Shown here piece by piece: positions 9,787 to 18,126 of a DNA stretch of 64,000 bases. The position numbers and the translations under genes were made by a program. Under the pieces are notes generated by a model. The model saw only the letters and a list, made by a program, of their open reading frames with translations. It was not told the origin of the DNA and ran no database searches. Where the stretch lies: contig NZ_JASJOR010000002.1 in the NCBI RefSeq assembly GCF_030068545.1, positions 248,001 through 312,000 on the forward strand. Reading direction: 5' to 3'. Numbering within the stretch: position 1 is the stretch's first letter; every line of letters starts with the position of its first letter. The stretch is from Xanthocytophaga flava (GTDB taxonomy: Bacteria > Bacteroidota > Bacteroidia > Cytophagales > 172606-1).

Positions 9787-10383
9787 ATGAAATCTTTCCT
9801 CCTTTTACTCTGTTTTCTTGTTCTGGCAACTACACCTCTTCTAGCACAGACGAGTAAATCCGATTCGTTGTATACTCCCCGAAGCGATCAAAAGAAAAAG
9901 GCAAAAAACAGGCCGTGGGTATTTGCTGGCAATGTCAGCTTTCAGATTAAACCGCTACTGATCAATGCTTCTCCCCTGTTGGGGTATAAATTCACAGACA
10001 ACCTGGTAGCAGGTTTGGGTCCTACCTATATTTACAACAAAGAAGGGTTGGTTTCTCCAGTGGCTACTAGTAAACCGGGTCCGATGCATGTATATGGAGG
10101 CAGGGTATTTGTAGCCAGAAGATTATATAAGCCTTTGTTCTTACAGGCAGAGACTGAGGCATTGAATTACCCTTATTTTGATGACAGAGAAGACAAAAGG
10201 CGTGACTGGGTGGTGAACCCTCTGGCGGGATTGTCGTTAAACATGAATACGGGTGGGAAATCGTTTTTCCAGATCACAGTGCTCTATAACTTTAATTACA
10301 ACAACAACGATTTTAATAAACAGCTTTATAATTCTCCCTGGGTGTTTCGTCTGGGAGCTGGATTAGGGGGAGGAAAAAAGTAA
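9787..10383 (+). CDS. Outer-membrane beta-barrel protein
   Basis: 198 residues. The N-terminus MKSFLLLLCFLVLATTPLLAQ is a clear signal peptide with cleavage after the AQ. The mature part alternates polar and hydrophobic residues with aromatic girdle positions (NVSFQIKPLLINASPLLGYKF, LVAGLGPTYIY, MHVYGGRVFVARRL) and ends in an amphipathic strand (WVFRLGAGLGG), as in small porin-like barrels of Bacteroidota. It follows the LRR gene on the same strand after 131 bp. The substrate, if any, cannot be read. A small eight-stranded structural barrel is equally possible. Confidence 0.65.
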   Translation: MKSFLLLLCFLVLATTPLLAQTSKSDSLYTPRSDQKKKAKNRPWVFAGNVSFQIKPLLINASPLLGYKFTDNLVAGLGPTYIYNKEGLVSPVATSKPGPMHVYGGRVFVARRLYKPLFLQAETEALNYPYFDDREDKRRDWVVNPLAGLSLNMNTGGKSFFQITVLYNFNYNNNDFNKQLYNSPWVFRLGAGLGGGKK

Positions 10384-10668
10384 AAGTATTATCAGTTTAA
10401 ACTACAGAAAACAAATCTTTAATCGCATAGTTATGAGTTCTTGTTATTCTAAAACTTAAAAAATAGCATTCAGGTACAAACTAACTCTATATTCAATATT
10501 TGACATAGAAATTTCTATCTCATTGTCCAAGCTGATTACTAATTAATTTTTTGTTTCCTTGTAATGCAACTTAAAGGCCTGTAAAACTTATCTTCAGATA
10601 TTAATTCTATCAAAACTAATTTTAAAACTATTGTTAATCTGCCACTATGGCTACACCTTTACTAAACT

Positions 10669-11223
10669 ATGCTAAAACGTGATGATTATTTAACTCTTAT
10701 TGAGGAAATTAGAAATACAGATAAAAAGTCTTTAGACGAGTATATAGAAAAGGTTTTAGAACCATTACGAAGCGAAAACCGCAATTTTATTGAAATTCTA
10801 TACAAAGATATTCATTACCTCCTAAACGATCTTCAGAAAGAAGATGACTTAGTTATTGAAAACGGAGATTTAGTAATAGAAGATGGAGATTTAAAACTAA
10901 CAGGTTATGAGTCTAGACTACGTAGTTTATCTATTTGGTTACATATTGAGATTTGCAATAAATTTATAGAAACTCATCCATTGACATTCACTGAAGAACT
11001 AGAGAATTTTGAGGAAAACTATTTAAATAAGTCAGACTATACTCCTGAATTCAAATCAAAGCTTGATGCACTACGAAGAAGTATAAAAAAAGAAAAAAAA
11101 TTGAATTCCGGGGAAAAAGAAACCTTTTGGCAGAAGTTATGGGATTTAGATAATATTGAACTAAAACCCAATGTTGCAGGTGTTGGAGTAAATTTAAATA
11201 ACTTTTTTAATAAATTCAGGTAA
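10669..11223 (+). CDS. Hypothetical acidic helical protein
   Basis: 184 residues, not recognised. It has no signal peptide or membrane segment and is rich in Lys, Glu and Leu, suggesting a soluble, mostly helical cytoplasmic protein. Residues about 63-80 hold a short internal tandem repeat (DLVIENGDLVIEDGDLKL). Base composition is more AT-rich than that of the barrel gene before it. It lies alone between the outer-membrane barrel gene and the lysis-like cluster. A bidirectional terminator hairpin follows at 11383. It may be the first accessory gene, or the last chromosomal one, at the left edge of the mobile region. Confidence 0.5.
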   Translation: MLKRDDYLTLIEEIRNTDKKSLDEYIEKVLEPLRSENRNFIEILYKDIHYLLNDLQKEDDLVIENGDLVIEDGDLKLTGYESRLRSLSIWLHIEICNKFIETHPLTFTEELENFEENYLNKSDYTPEFKSKLDALRRSIKKEKKLNSGEKETFWQKLWDLDNIELKPNVAGVGVNLNNFFNKFR

Positions 11224-11382
11224 AACAATACCAATTATCTCAACTTGCTATTTACCCAACTCATCTGAAGAAGGCTATTTAAAGTCAACAGAAATAAGGT
11301 TAAACAGCAGAAATGTACCTATACATCCTTACGTACAGGTAAAAAATCCATTGAGTTAATATTGTCACTGATTTTAAATAAC

Positions 11383-11409
11383 AAAGCCGACTTTTACAGA
11401 GTCGGCTTT
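11383..11409. terminator. Bidirectional rho-independent terminator
   Basis: A perfect 10-bp stem (AAAGCCGACT / AGTCGGCTTT) encloses a 7-nt loop. It is followed on the plus strand by a T-rich tail and preceded by A-rich sequence. It lies between two convergent genes, ending at 11223 (plus) and 11418 (minus), and can serve both. Confidence 0.75.
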
Positions 11410-11417
11410 TGCATTTT

Positions 11418-11939
11418 TTATCGTTTCCATTGCTGTTTAAAATACCGTTCATAGCCAAACGGATCACGCCACTCGATGTTATGTTCGGGGATGCCTAGCT
11501 GCTTGAGCCAGGTTGGGACAAAGAAGCTCGGACAGCCTTTGTTATCAAATTGATTATGCCCAGCAATTTTGACATTGGGTGCATAGCATAGCACTTCTCC
11601 TATTATGTCCAACATGGTTGAGATCTGTTGAGGGGTGCGGCTGTCTAGAGGGGCTTTGTGGGAAGAATCCAGACCGCCTACATAACACAGATGTCTGGAA
11701 ATGGAGTTGATGCCTGCTACCCCATTGGTGATCTCAAAAGAGTCTATTATCTGGTCGTTGTTATGTTTGACGAACTGGTGACGCGAGCCATCTAACAGGA
11801 TCAGATCGGAGTAGCCGACTTGTTTCCAGCCGTTGCCGTAGGGTTTGGGTTTGGTGTGCCAGCGTTTAACGTCTTCGGCAGATACCCAGCGTCCGGCGGG
11901 AGTGGCGGTGCAGTGAATGATTAAGTATTGGAATTTCAT
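11418..11939 (-). CDS. N-acetylmuramoyl-L-alanine amidase, phage lysozyme type
   Basis: 173 residues, Amidase_2 / T7-lysozyme fold. It cleaves the bond between MurNAc and L-Ala of peptidoglycan. Zinc ligands are visible at His9 (in YLIIHCTAT), His128 (AGHNQF) and Cys136 (KGCPSF). Tyr43 (GYSDLI) and Lys134 match the catalytic Tyr and Lys of T7 lysozyme. There is no signal peptide, as in phage endolysins that need a holin. It is the last gene of a minus-strand cluster of small genes (13512 down to 11418), two of which encode membrane proteins, so a lysis-cassette role is plausible. Such amidases also occur outside phages in Bacteroidota. Confidence 0.85.
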   Translation of the reverse strand: MKFQYLIIHCTATPAGRWVSAEDVKRWHTKPKPYGNGWKQVGYSDLILLDGSRHQFVKHNNDQIIDSFEITNGVAGINSISRHLCYVGGLDSSHKAPLDSRTPQQISTMLDIIGEVLCYAPNVKIAGHNQFDNKGCPSFFVPTWLKQLGIPEHNIEWRDPFGYERYFKQQWKR

Positions 11940-12039
11940 GGTTGGGGTGATTTAGCGGGTGAAGCGATGTTTGAGGAAAGGATCATTCGGATTGTTGAAC
12001 AACCCAAATGATCCTGTGAGTGAGTATGGTTGTGGGTGA

Positions 12040-12330
12040 TTATAGGACAATTAGCTCATCAACCCGGTCTGTCAGATCGGTGAGTTGATCGATCAGTTCG
12101 GTGACTTCCATATGCAGATCCTGGTTTTCACCTTCCAGCTCTTCGTTTTGTTCCTTGAGCATTTCCAGTTGTAGCTGGGTATCTTCGAGTAGTAATTGCA
12201 GGCGCTGGTTTTCGTTTTCAAGCAGCTTTTTCTCAAAGGCTAACTGTTCTTTGGCAAGGGTCAGACAGATGTTGTCAACGGTTAGGTTTGATTCACAAAC
12301 AGGTTGAACGGCAGTAGTTGCGATAGTCAT
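12040..12330 (-). CDS. Small coiled-coil protein of lysis-like cluster
   Basis: 96 residues. After a short N-terminal part, residues about 25-95 form an almost uninterrupted heptad pattern of Leu with Glu/Gln/Asn (for example LLENENQRLQLLLEDTQLQLEML), predicting a long parallel coiled coil. There is no membrane segment or signal peptide. It sits between the amidase and a small membrane protein on the same strand. It may be an assembly or scaffold factor, but no family is recognised. Confidence 0.55.
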   Translation of the reverse strand: MTIATTAVQPVCESNLTVDNICLTLAKEQLAFEKKLLENENQRLQLLLEDTQLQLEMLKEQNEELEGENQDLHMEVTELIDQLTDLTDRVDELIVL

Positions 12331-12412
12331 TTTGGTAGGGTTTGATAAAGAGTAATGGATAAGTAAGAAGGATAAAAACCAGAGGACAACGCTATGTCTG
12401 TCCTCTGGGGTA

Positions 12413-12598
12413 TTACTTGGGATCTCGCATAGAGAAGAATCCGACAGTAGAGATAAAAGCCAGTAGCGAAACGAAAGATTGTGTGTCGATCCGGTTGATC
12501 ATCCAGAGCAGGTATCCTGAAAAGGTAAAGAGCCCAAGAGTGGATGTTTTCCAGTTGTCCAATACAAACTGAATATAGTCGTATATCGATTTTGCCAT
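12413..12598 (-). CDS. Small two-helix membrane protein, holin-like
   Basis: 61 residues with two likely membrane helices (TLGLFTFSGYLLWMI and SFVSLLAFISTVGFFSM) joined by a short polar turn (NRIDTQ), and a charged N-terminus. The size, topology and position close to an endolysin-type amidase fit a holin, which would release the amidase to the periplasm. No sequence family is recognised, so the call rests on context. Its ATG at 12598 lies 2 nt after the stop of the upstream gene, indicating coupled translation. Confidence 0.5.
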   Translation of the reverse strand: MAKSIYDYIQFVLDNWKTSTLGLFTFSGYLLWMINRIDTQSFVSLLAFISTVGFFSMRDPK

Positions 12599-12600
12599 AT

Positions 12601-12927
12601 CTACTTGGGTTTAGGATGAAGAAAAGCCGCCTGTGTAATGATCTGTTTTAAGACCGAATCCTGAACTGTCACTCCCGTAGTTAGTGGGACAAGCTGCGCA
12701 GAATAGATAGGTGCATAGGTAAAGCTCTTGACATGTTTGATCTTCTCTACATCCAGCATTTGCACCGGATGACTGGCTACCTGTTTGGCTACAATTTGCT
12801 CAATCTGGCTGTAGTCAATCACTTCACAATCATATACTTCAGGCAGATTAAAATGATGCTCTACAAACAGGCCACTAGCCAAACCCACCACAAAACACAA
12901 AGCCGAAATCAGAATCAGTAGTTTCAT
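12601..12927 (-). CDS. Single-pass membrane protein with periplasmic tail
   Basis: I choose ATG 12927 (108 residues) because MKLLILISALCFVVGLASGLF then starts the protein directly; an upstream ATG at 12954 would add nine residues. One N-terminal membrane anchor is followed by about 85 soluble residues (DCEVIDYSQIEQIVAKQV...). The arrangement is reminiscent of an inner-membrane spanin or a cluster accessory protein. No family is recognised. It is tightly packed against the holin-like gene (2-nt gap). Confidence 0.5.
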   Translation of the reverse strand: MKLLILISALCFVVGLASGLFVEHHFNLPEVYDCEVIDYSQIEQIVAKQVASHPVQMLDVEKIKHVKSFTYAPIYSAQLVPLTTGVTVQDSVLKQIITQAAFLHPKPK

Positions 12928-13092
12928 AAAACGAATGAATAAAGGGTGAAACAAAGCAGAACCAGCTAAACGTACTCACAACAGAACGGTTACAAAAGAA
13001 GCAGTTGGCCAATGACCAAACTGCTTCCCCAAAACCACCAACCTATTCTGCTATTGTCTACGCTGCCTCTGCGTATACTCGTTGCCTATCGT

Positions 13093-13512
13093 TTAGCCTG
13101 CTGGCAAAGCAGCTTTACGAGTGGTTACTTCACTCATTGAGCCATCTACCACAGACAATCGCTGTTCAATCTCTCCCAACTCGGATTCATACAAAATCAC
13201 AGCCGTAGTACCAAACTGAGCCTTCCGTTGCTGTAGCGTGAACAACCGATAGTCGGCACGTACCTTCCGGTTTTCCATCTCGGTTTTGGTGGCACTTTCA
13301 GGAAGGGCTGCGATGATCGAAATCAACGATTCTACCTCTGCTTCAGCAGCAGCCAGGTCTGCATCGATGGTTGACGCTCTGTCGGCTGCATTGTCTTTGC
13401 TGCGGGTAAGCGAAATCTGACGAAATTCCAGATTGCCTTTGATGCCTGACAGCTCATCAAGGACTTTGTCACAATCGGCTTGTGAGGTTAATAAGGCTAC
13501 ACTTAGTGCCAT
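13093..13512 (-). CDS. Unknown 139-residue helical protein, first gene of lysis-like cluster
   Basis: The start is placed at ATG 13512 (MALSVALLTSQADCDKVLDEL); a longer frame to 13704 would include a low-complexity Phe-rich stretch and overlap a palindromic site. The protein is mostly helical and alanine/glutamate rich, with coiled-coil-like parts (DADLAAAEAEVESLISII) and a basic segment (ENRKVRADYRLFTLQQRKAQF). There is no export signal. It heads the minus-strand series that ends with the amidase. A related-looking site to the palindromic arrays lies 155-190 bp upstream. Function unknown; a phage-particle or structural role is only a guess. Confidence 0.5.
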   Translation of the reverse strand: MALSVALLTSQADCDKVLDELSGIKGNLEFRQISLTRSKDNAADRASTIDADLAAAEAEVESLISIIAALPESATKTEMENRKVRADYRLFTLQQRKAQFGTTAVILYESELGEIEQRLSVVDGSMSEVTTRKAALPAG

Positions 13513-13666
13513 AGGTTGAAAAAGGGTTAGATGAAAAAAATAGTTAAAAAAACAGATAAAAAAATATCCGGATGCAGAAGAATGGACAGGGTAAAAAGTT
13601 TCGGTTGCGTTGTCTTTTTCTGACCGGATTAGTGATACAAAGATCGGGATTTGGACAATACAAAAC

Positions 13667-13699
13667 TGACCATAGTTCGGATCATCCGATCTATGGTCA
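13667..13699. promoter_or_regulatory. 33-bp near-perfect palindrome related to the 28-bp arrays
   Basis: TGACCATAGTTCGGAT at 13667 is mirrored at 13684-13699 with one mismatch, around a single central C. The half-site equals array units found at 21403 and 42650. A further half (TGACCGGATT) starts at 13621. It lies in the 387-bp spacer between the divergent 139-residue gene and the NACHT-like gene, so it could act as an operator for either. No other feature is seen in this spacer. Confidence 0.55.
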
Positions 13700-13899
13700 C
13701 CCAATTATAATGGTCGTCTAACAACAAAATAAATCAGATTTTAAAGTCAATTGAAGACTATGTAGTAAGTATGGTATTGGCAAAACAGAGTTTGATTAAC
13801 AAGTAACTCGCAAGTAGATACATACCTAAAATTACCCACTTTCGGGGATTGCAAGACTACAGTAGAAAATAGATATTGCATAAAATAACACACATTTAA

Positions 13900-16800
13900 A
13901 TGGTTACTTATCCTTGGCAGCGAGTTTGGGTTTCAACAGGAACTACTAGAAATCACGATTATTACGGATTTCCATTTTATCAGTTAAATGATGGTCCTTA
14001 CACTACCAAGAATGCATTCAAAATCGAAGAACTTGAAGATAAGCAATGTTTAATATTAATGGGAGAGCCAGGAAGTGGAAAAAGTACCGTAATAAACGAA
14101 TATAAGCCTACTAATCCAGAAAGCTTATTTGCTTTACAGCCTTTGAATATTCATAGTAATAGTGATAATATTATCAAAGCTATCGAAACCAGTGAAGCTT
14201 TTAAACATTGGGAGGAAGTTAATTATCAGAAAGATTTCTTTCTCATTCTCGATAGTCTAGATGAAGCCCTATTACATGTTCCTGTTCTATATGGAGCAAT
14301 TCGGGAATGGTTAAAAAGTGTCAAACAAAAATCCGGTGAACATTATAAAAACTTCAACCTTAGAATTACATGTAGAACTGCCGTATGGGATAGTTCCTTT
14401 ACAGAAGAACTAAAAGCTATATTTAATCCAAAAGGATCAGATGAAAATAATGTATTTCAATTCGAATTAGCCTTATTATCTCAAGCACAAGCACGAGAAG
14501 CTGCTAAGATAAACGAACTAGATGAGGATTTATTTATTGAGCGGTTAACTAGTTTGCAATTAGCTGCTATGGCTATCAAGCCCATTACTCTTCAATTTTT
14601 ATTACAATCATTCAAAGAGGGTCAATTAAATCAGAAGAGTGTTTTAAAGTCTGATATTTATCAAACAGGTTGTGAAAGACTCTGTATTGAAACTAATAAA
14701 GAAAGAAAACGTTCTGGAAAAACCGGAAAACTTGATCCTAAAAAACGTCTTCTCATTGCATCCCGTTTAGCTGCTTATACAACATTCTCCAATAAAGCAG
14801 GCATAGCCAAAGATTGGGATCACACTACCACAGAAGCTCTGTCTCCTAGTAGTTTTATAACGGATTCTTTCCAGATAAATGTTGATGATCATTCTATTGA
14901 TGATAGCGCATTTAGGGAAGTTTTAGAAGTTACAAGCCTTTTCTCGGCTACAAGTAATGGTTTACTAACTTGGTCGCATAAAACCTATGAAGAATTCCTA
15001 GCTGCTTGGCATATATATCTACTACATTTACCTATTACACAATTAAAACAGCTTTTCTTATCAACCGAATATTCTCCTTATCAGTTGGTGCCACAATTGG
15101 AAGAAACTGCAATATGGTTATGCAGCATGAATCCCGAATTTCTTGAACTTATAATTCAGACTCAACCAAAACTTATTTTACGAATAGAGGATCATCTATT
15201 AGACGATGAGAAAAAGCGAATTATTGTGGATGCGTTGCTGAATTTGACGGATAAAAAGGAGATTGCAGATGAATGGCAGGACAAGACCTTTTACCCCAAA
15301 TTATTTCACTCTCAGATTGATTCTCAACTCAAGCCATATCTTGAAGATAAGACAAAAAATTATGTTGTACGTCGCTTAACGACAAGAATTATAGAAGCTT
15401 GTAAAGTCTATGGACTAGAAGAAGAACTTTGGAAAGTAATTGAAGATAAAACCGAAACAATAGGATTACGTACTTATGCTGTTGAGGCTTTAGCTATTAC
15501 CAAAGACGACAATTGGATAAAAAAACTGGTCCATCTTGGCTTAGAGCCTCAGGAAGAAGACATATATGATGATCTTAAAGGTACTATTTTAAAAATTATT
15601 TATCCAAGAGTGGTTTCTGTAACCACAGTTATTGAAGGATTAACTGAGTTTAAAAAGCGGAGTAAAGGACATGCTTACAGAAGTTTCATTGATCAATTGG
15701 CAGAACAAATACCTGACCATGATTTAGAAATAGCTCTTAATGCCTTTCTATCCAACAACGTGATACAAACGAATATAAATAATCACAATCATGATTTCGA
15801 ATTATTCATAGACAATTTGCTTAATAAAGCCTGGAGCCAATCCTACATTGATGGAATAGCTCACTTACTCGCTAAATTTCTAATCAAATTACTCTCGCTC
15901 TATCGCAAGGTTTCTGTCATATCTGATGATTCTATTAGAAGAAAGGTAACTTATGAGGTTATCAAGTTAATAGATGAGAAATTAATTTTTAGACTTACTA
16001 GAATACATGACAGCAATCCACTGATTATCTTATCGGATTGGGATTGGTTAATTGAGATCTTGCAAATTGAAAAGGAAAGTGCTGTAAGAAGTAAAATCTC
16101 TCTATTGATAAGATCTATTCTCCCTATTAATACCCTTTCACAACAATATGTTGAAACCATTTTTTCTCTTGCTGATCAATTTACAGAATTTAAGGAAAGT
16201 TTCAAAGGATACCTTGAACCTATCGATTTGGAATCTGAAGATATAAAAGAAACAATAAAATACTATCAAGATTCTGAAAAATATGAAAAACAACGGGTTA
16301 AGAGAGAAAAAAGGGAATCAAAGTTTTCCCCTTTTGAACAAATTAACAAAGAGCTCAAATCTGTACAAAAACAAGATGCTGATTTAAAATCTTGGTACCA
16401 ACTTATGTACTATGTTAGTTTAATTAAGAAAGATGGCGAATATTATGAAAATCATTTCGAGTTAAATATTGCAAAGTTGGGTGTATGGCATGAGTTATCA
16501 GAGGAATTGCAAAAAGATATTATCAAAGAAGCCTATAGGATCTTTGATAGCACAAAAAATAAAAGATATTCAATCTCTGACTTTCGAAATGGAAAGATAT
16601 TTTATTCCACTATACATGAGTGTAAAGCATTACATTTAATATTAACCTATAATCCTGGCTTTATTAACAACTTACCCTTTGACTTCTACGATCATTGGGG
16701 CTCAATGATTTTATGGTCATATCTTGATAGATCTAGTGAAGCGTCAGAAACAGATTTACTTCTTGCAAATGCATATCATGAAAAGAATTATGGTCAGTTT

Positions 16801-18123
16801 CAAATTCAGTTAAAATTACTTCTCGAGCAGATGAATAACGACCATGGGCTTATTTATACTGAACTACAGAAATTATCCTTACTCTCATCAAAATTCTTTG
16901 ACAAGAATACGGCTCAGATCCTTATTGATATACTTAATGATGACAAAAACAGGATTGATAATAAGCATTCGATTCTTAAATACATGGTTAAAGAACAGTT
17001 TAACTATATTAAAGATTACATATTAGAGAAGGTTGGAGATTTATCTGTACCTAAGGATGAGCCTGATATTTTAAATGTTATTTGTGGCGGACTGATGATT
17101 GCTCATGGTGATCTATTTGGCTGGGATAGTATTCTTAAACTAATAAAGTCTGATATAGGGCTAGGTGAGAAGTTATTTTTATCTACTGCCTATCACATTC
17201 GAGGCAGAGAAATACCTTCCATGTTTAATGGATCAATGATACTGCCTCAATTAGGGGAATTATTGATATGGTTATATCAAGTATTTCCAACCGATGAAGA
17301 TCCTATACATGATGGAGCTTACTCACCTTCAGATCGTGATCATATTGCAGATATTAGGAATAGTTGTTTGACATATCTTATTCAATATGGGTCAATAGAA
17401 TCAATAAATGTTCTTTCCAATGTAATTGAATCTTTACCAAATGAGATCTATCTTCCTTGGAGGTTGATTGATGCAAAAGAAAATATGAGAAAGAATACAT
17501 GGAAACCTGAACATCCTAGTATTCTTAAAAAAGTATTACAAAATAAAGACAAACGATTTGTCAATAATGGAAATGATCTTCTAGAAATTGTCTGTCAATC
17601 ATTAGATCGGCTCCAGAAAAAACTTCAAGGTGAAACACCGGCTGCACAGTTTCTCTGGAATACTAATATACAACCAACACACAAAGATGAAAATCAACTA
17701 TCTGATTATGTAAAAAATCATTTAGAGGAAGACCTGCATAATAGAGGGATAATTGCGCAAAGAGAAGTAGAGATTAAAAGAGGTACAGGATTAGGGGATG
17801 GAGAACGAACCGATATTTATGTTTCTGCTTTTGTCCCATACACACAAGACATTGTACAAGTTGTTATTGAAACAAAAGGTTGTTGGCATAGAGAACTAGA
17901 AAATGCTATGGAAAAACAGTTAAGAGATGACTATTTGAATCACTATAAAGCTCAACATGGACTTTATTTAGTTGGCTGGTTTTATGGTAATCATTTTCCT
18001 ATACCACAAAGTTCAACATTGAGATCAATTGAAGCTATGAGATTACATTTTGAACAACAAGCATTAACACTTTCAAACTCAATGGCAACTTTAAGAAGTT
18101 TTATTTTGGATTGTAGCATATGA
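13900..18123 (+). CDS. NACHT/STAND-like NTPase with C-terminal PD-(D/E)XK nuclease
   Basis: 1407 residues. The N-terminal P-loop domain shows Walker A GEPGSGKST (55-63), a NACHT-style Walker B with extra acidic residues (FFLILDSLDEA, 113-123), a likely sensor Arg (TCRTAVW) and the winged-helix end motif WSHKTYEEFLAAW. A long helical-repeat region of about 850 residues follows and could act as sensor. The last 140 residues have the PD-(D/E)XK arrangement: GERTDIYVS (Asp1305) and VVIETKGCW (Glu1324, Lys1326), then ELENAMEKQL and GLYLVGWF. STAND NTPases with nuclease effectors are a known class of antiphage proteins (Avs, bNACHT); here the nuclease is at the C-terminus. It is convergent with the HEPN gene (3-bp gap). 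DNA-cutting on phage recognition is inference. Confidence 0.75.
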   Translation: MVTYPWQRVWVSTGTTRNHDYYGFPFYQLNDGPYTTKNAFKIEELEDKQCLILMGEPGSGKSTVINEYKPTNPESLFALQPLNIHSNSDNIIKAIETSEAFKHWEEVNYQKDFFLILDSLDEALLHVPVLYGAIREWLKSVKQKSGEHYKNFNLRITCRTAVWDSSFTEELKAIFNPKGSDENNVFQFELALLSQAQAREAAKINELDEDLFIERLTSLQLAAMAIKPITLQFLLQSFKEGQLNQKSVLKSDIYQTGCERLCIETNKERKRSGKTGKLDPKKRLLIASRLAAYTTFSNKAGIAKDWDHTTTEALSPSSFITDSFQINVDDHSIDDSAFREVLEVTSLFSATSNGLLTWSHKTYEEFLAAWHIYLLHLPITQLKQLFLSTEYSPYQLVPQLEETAIWLCSMNPEFLELIIQTQPKLILRIEDHLLDDEKKRIIVDALLNLTDKKEIADEWQDKTFYPKLFHSQIDSQLKPYLEDKTKNYVVRRLTTRIIEACKVYGLEEELWKVIEDKTETIGLRTYAVEALAITKDDNWIKKLVHLGLEPQEEDIYDDLKGTILKIIYPRVVSVTTVIEGLTEFKKRSKGHAYRSFIDQLAEQIPDHDLEIALNAFLSNNVIQTNINNHNHDFELFIDNLLNKAWSQSYIDGIAHLLAKFLIKLLSLYRKVSVISDDSIRRKVTYEVIKLIDEKLIFRLTRIHDSNPLIILSDWDWLIEILQIEKESAVRSKISLLIRSILPINTLSQQYVETIFSLADQFTEFKESFKGYLEPIDLESEDIKETIKYYQDSEKYEKQRVKREKRESKFSPFEQINKELKSVQKQDADLKSWYQLMYYVSLIKKDGEYYENHFELNIAKLGVWHELSEELQKDIIKEAYRIFDSTKNKRYSISDFRNGKIFYSTIHECKALHLILTYNPGFINNLPFDFYDHWGSMILWSYLDRSSEASETDLLLANAYHEKNYGQFQIQLKLLLEQMNNDHGLIYTELQKLSLLSSKFFDKNTAQILIDILNDDKNRIDNKHSILKYMVKEQFNYIKDYILEKVGDLSVPKDEPDILNVICGGLMIAHGDLFGWDSILKLIKSDIGLGEKLFLSTAYHIRGREIPSMFNGSMILPQLGELLIWLYQVFPTDEDPIHDGAYSPSDRDHIADIRNSCLTYLIQYGSIESINVLSNVIESLPNEIYLPWRLIDAKENMRKNTWKPEHPSILKKVLQNKDKRFVNNGNDLLEIVCQSLDRLQKKLQGETPAAQFLWNTNIQPTHKDENQLSDYVKNHLEEDLHNRGIIAQREVEIKRGTGLGDGERTDIYVSAFVPYTQDIVQVVIETKGCWHRELENAMEKQLRDDYLNHYKAQHGLYLVGWFYGNHFPIPQSSTLRSIEAMRLHFEQQALTLSNSMATLRSFILDCSI

Positions 18124-18126
18124 TTA

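Noticed and set aside
13093..13704. Longer start (203 residues) for the first lysis-like gene
   Set aside because: The added 64 residues are Phe-rich, overlap the palindromic site and look non-coding; ATG 13512 is preferred.
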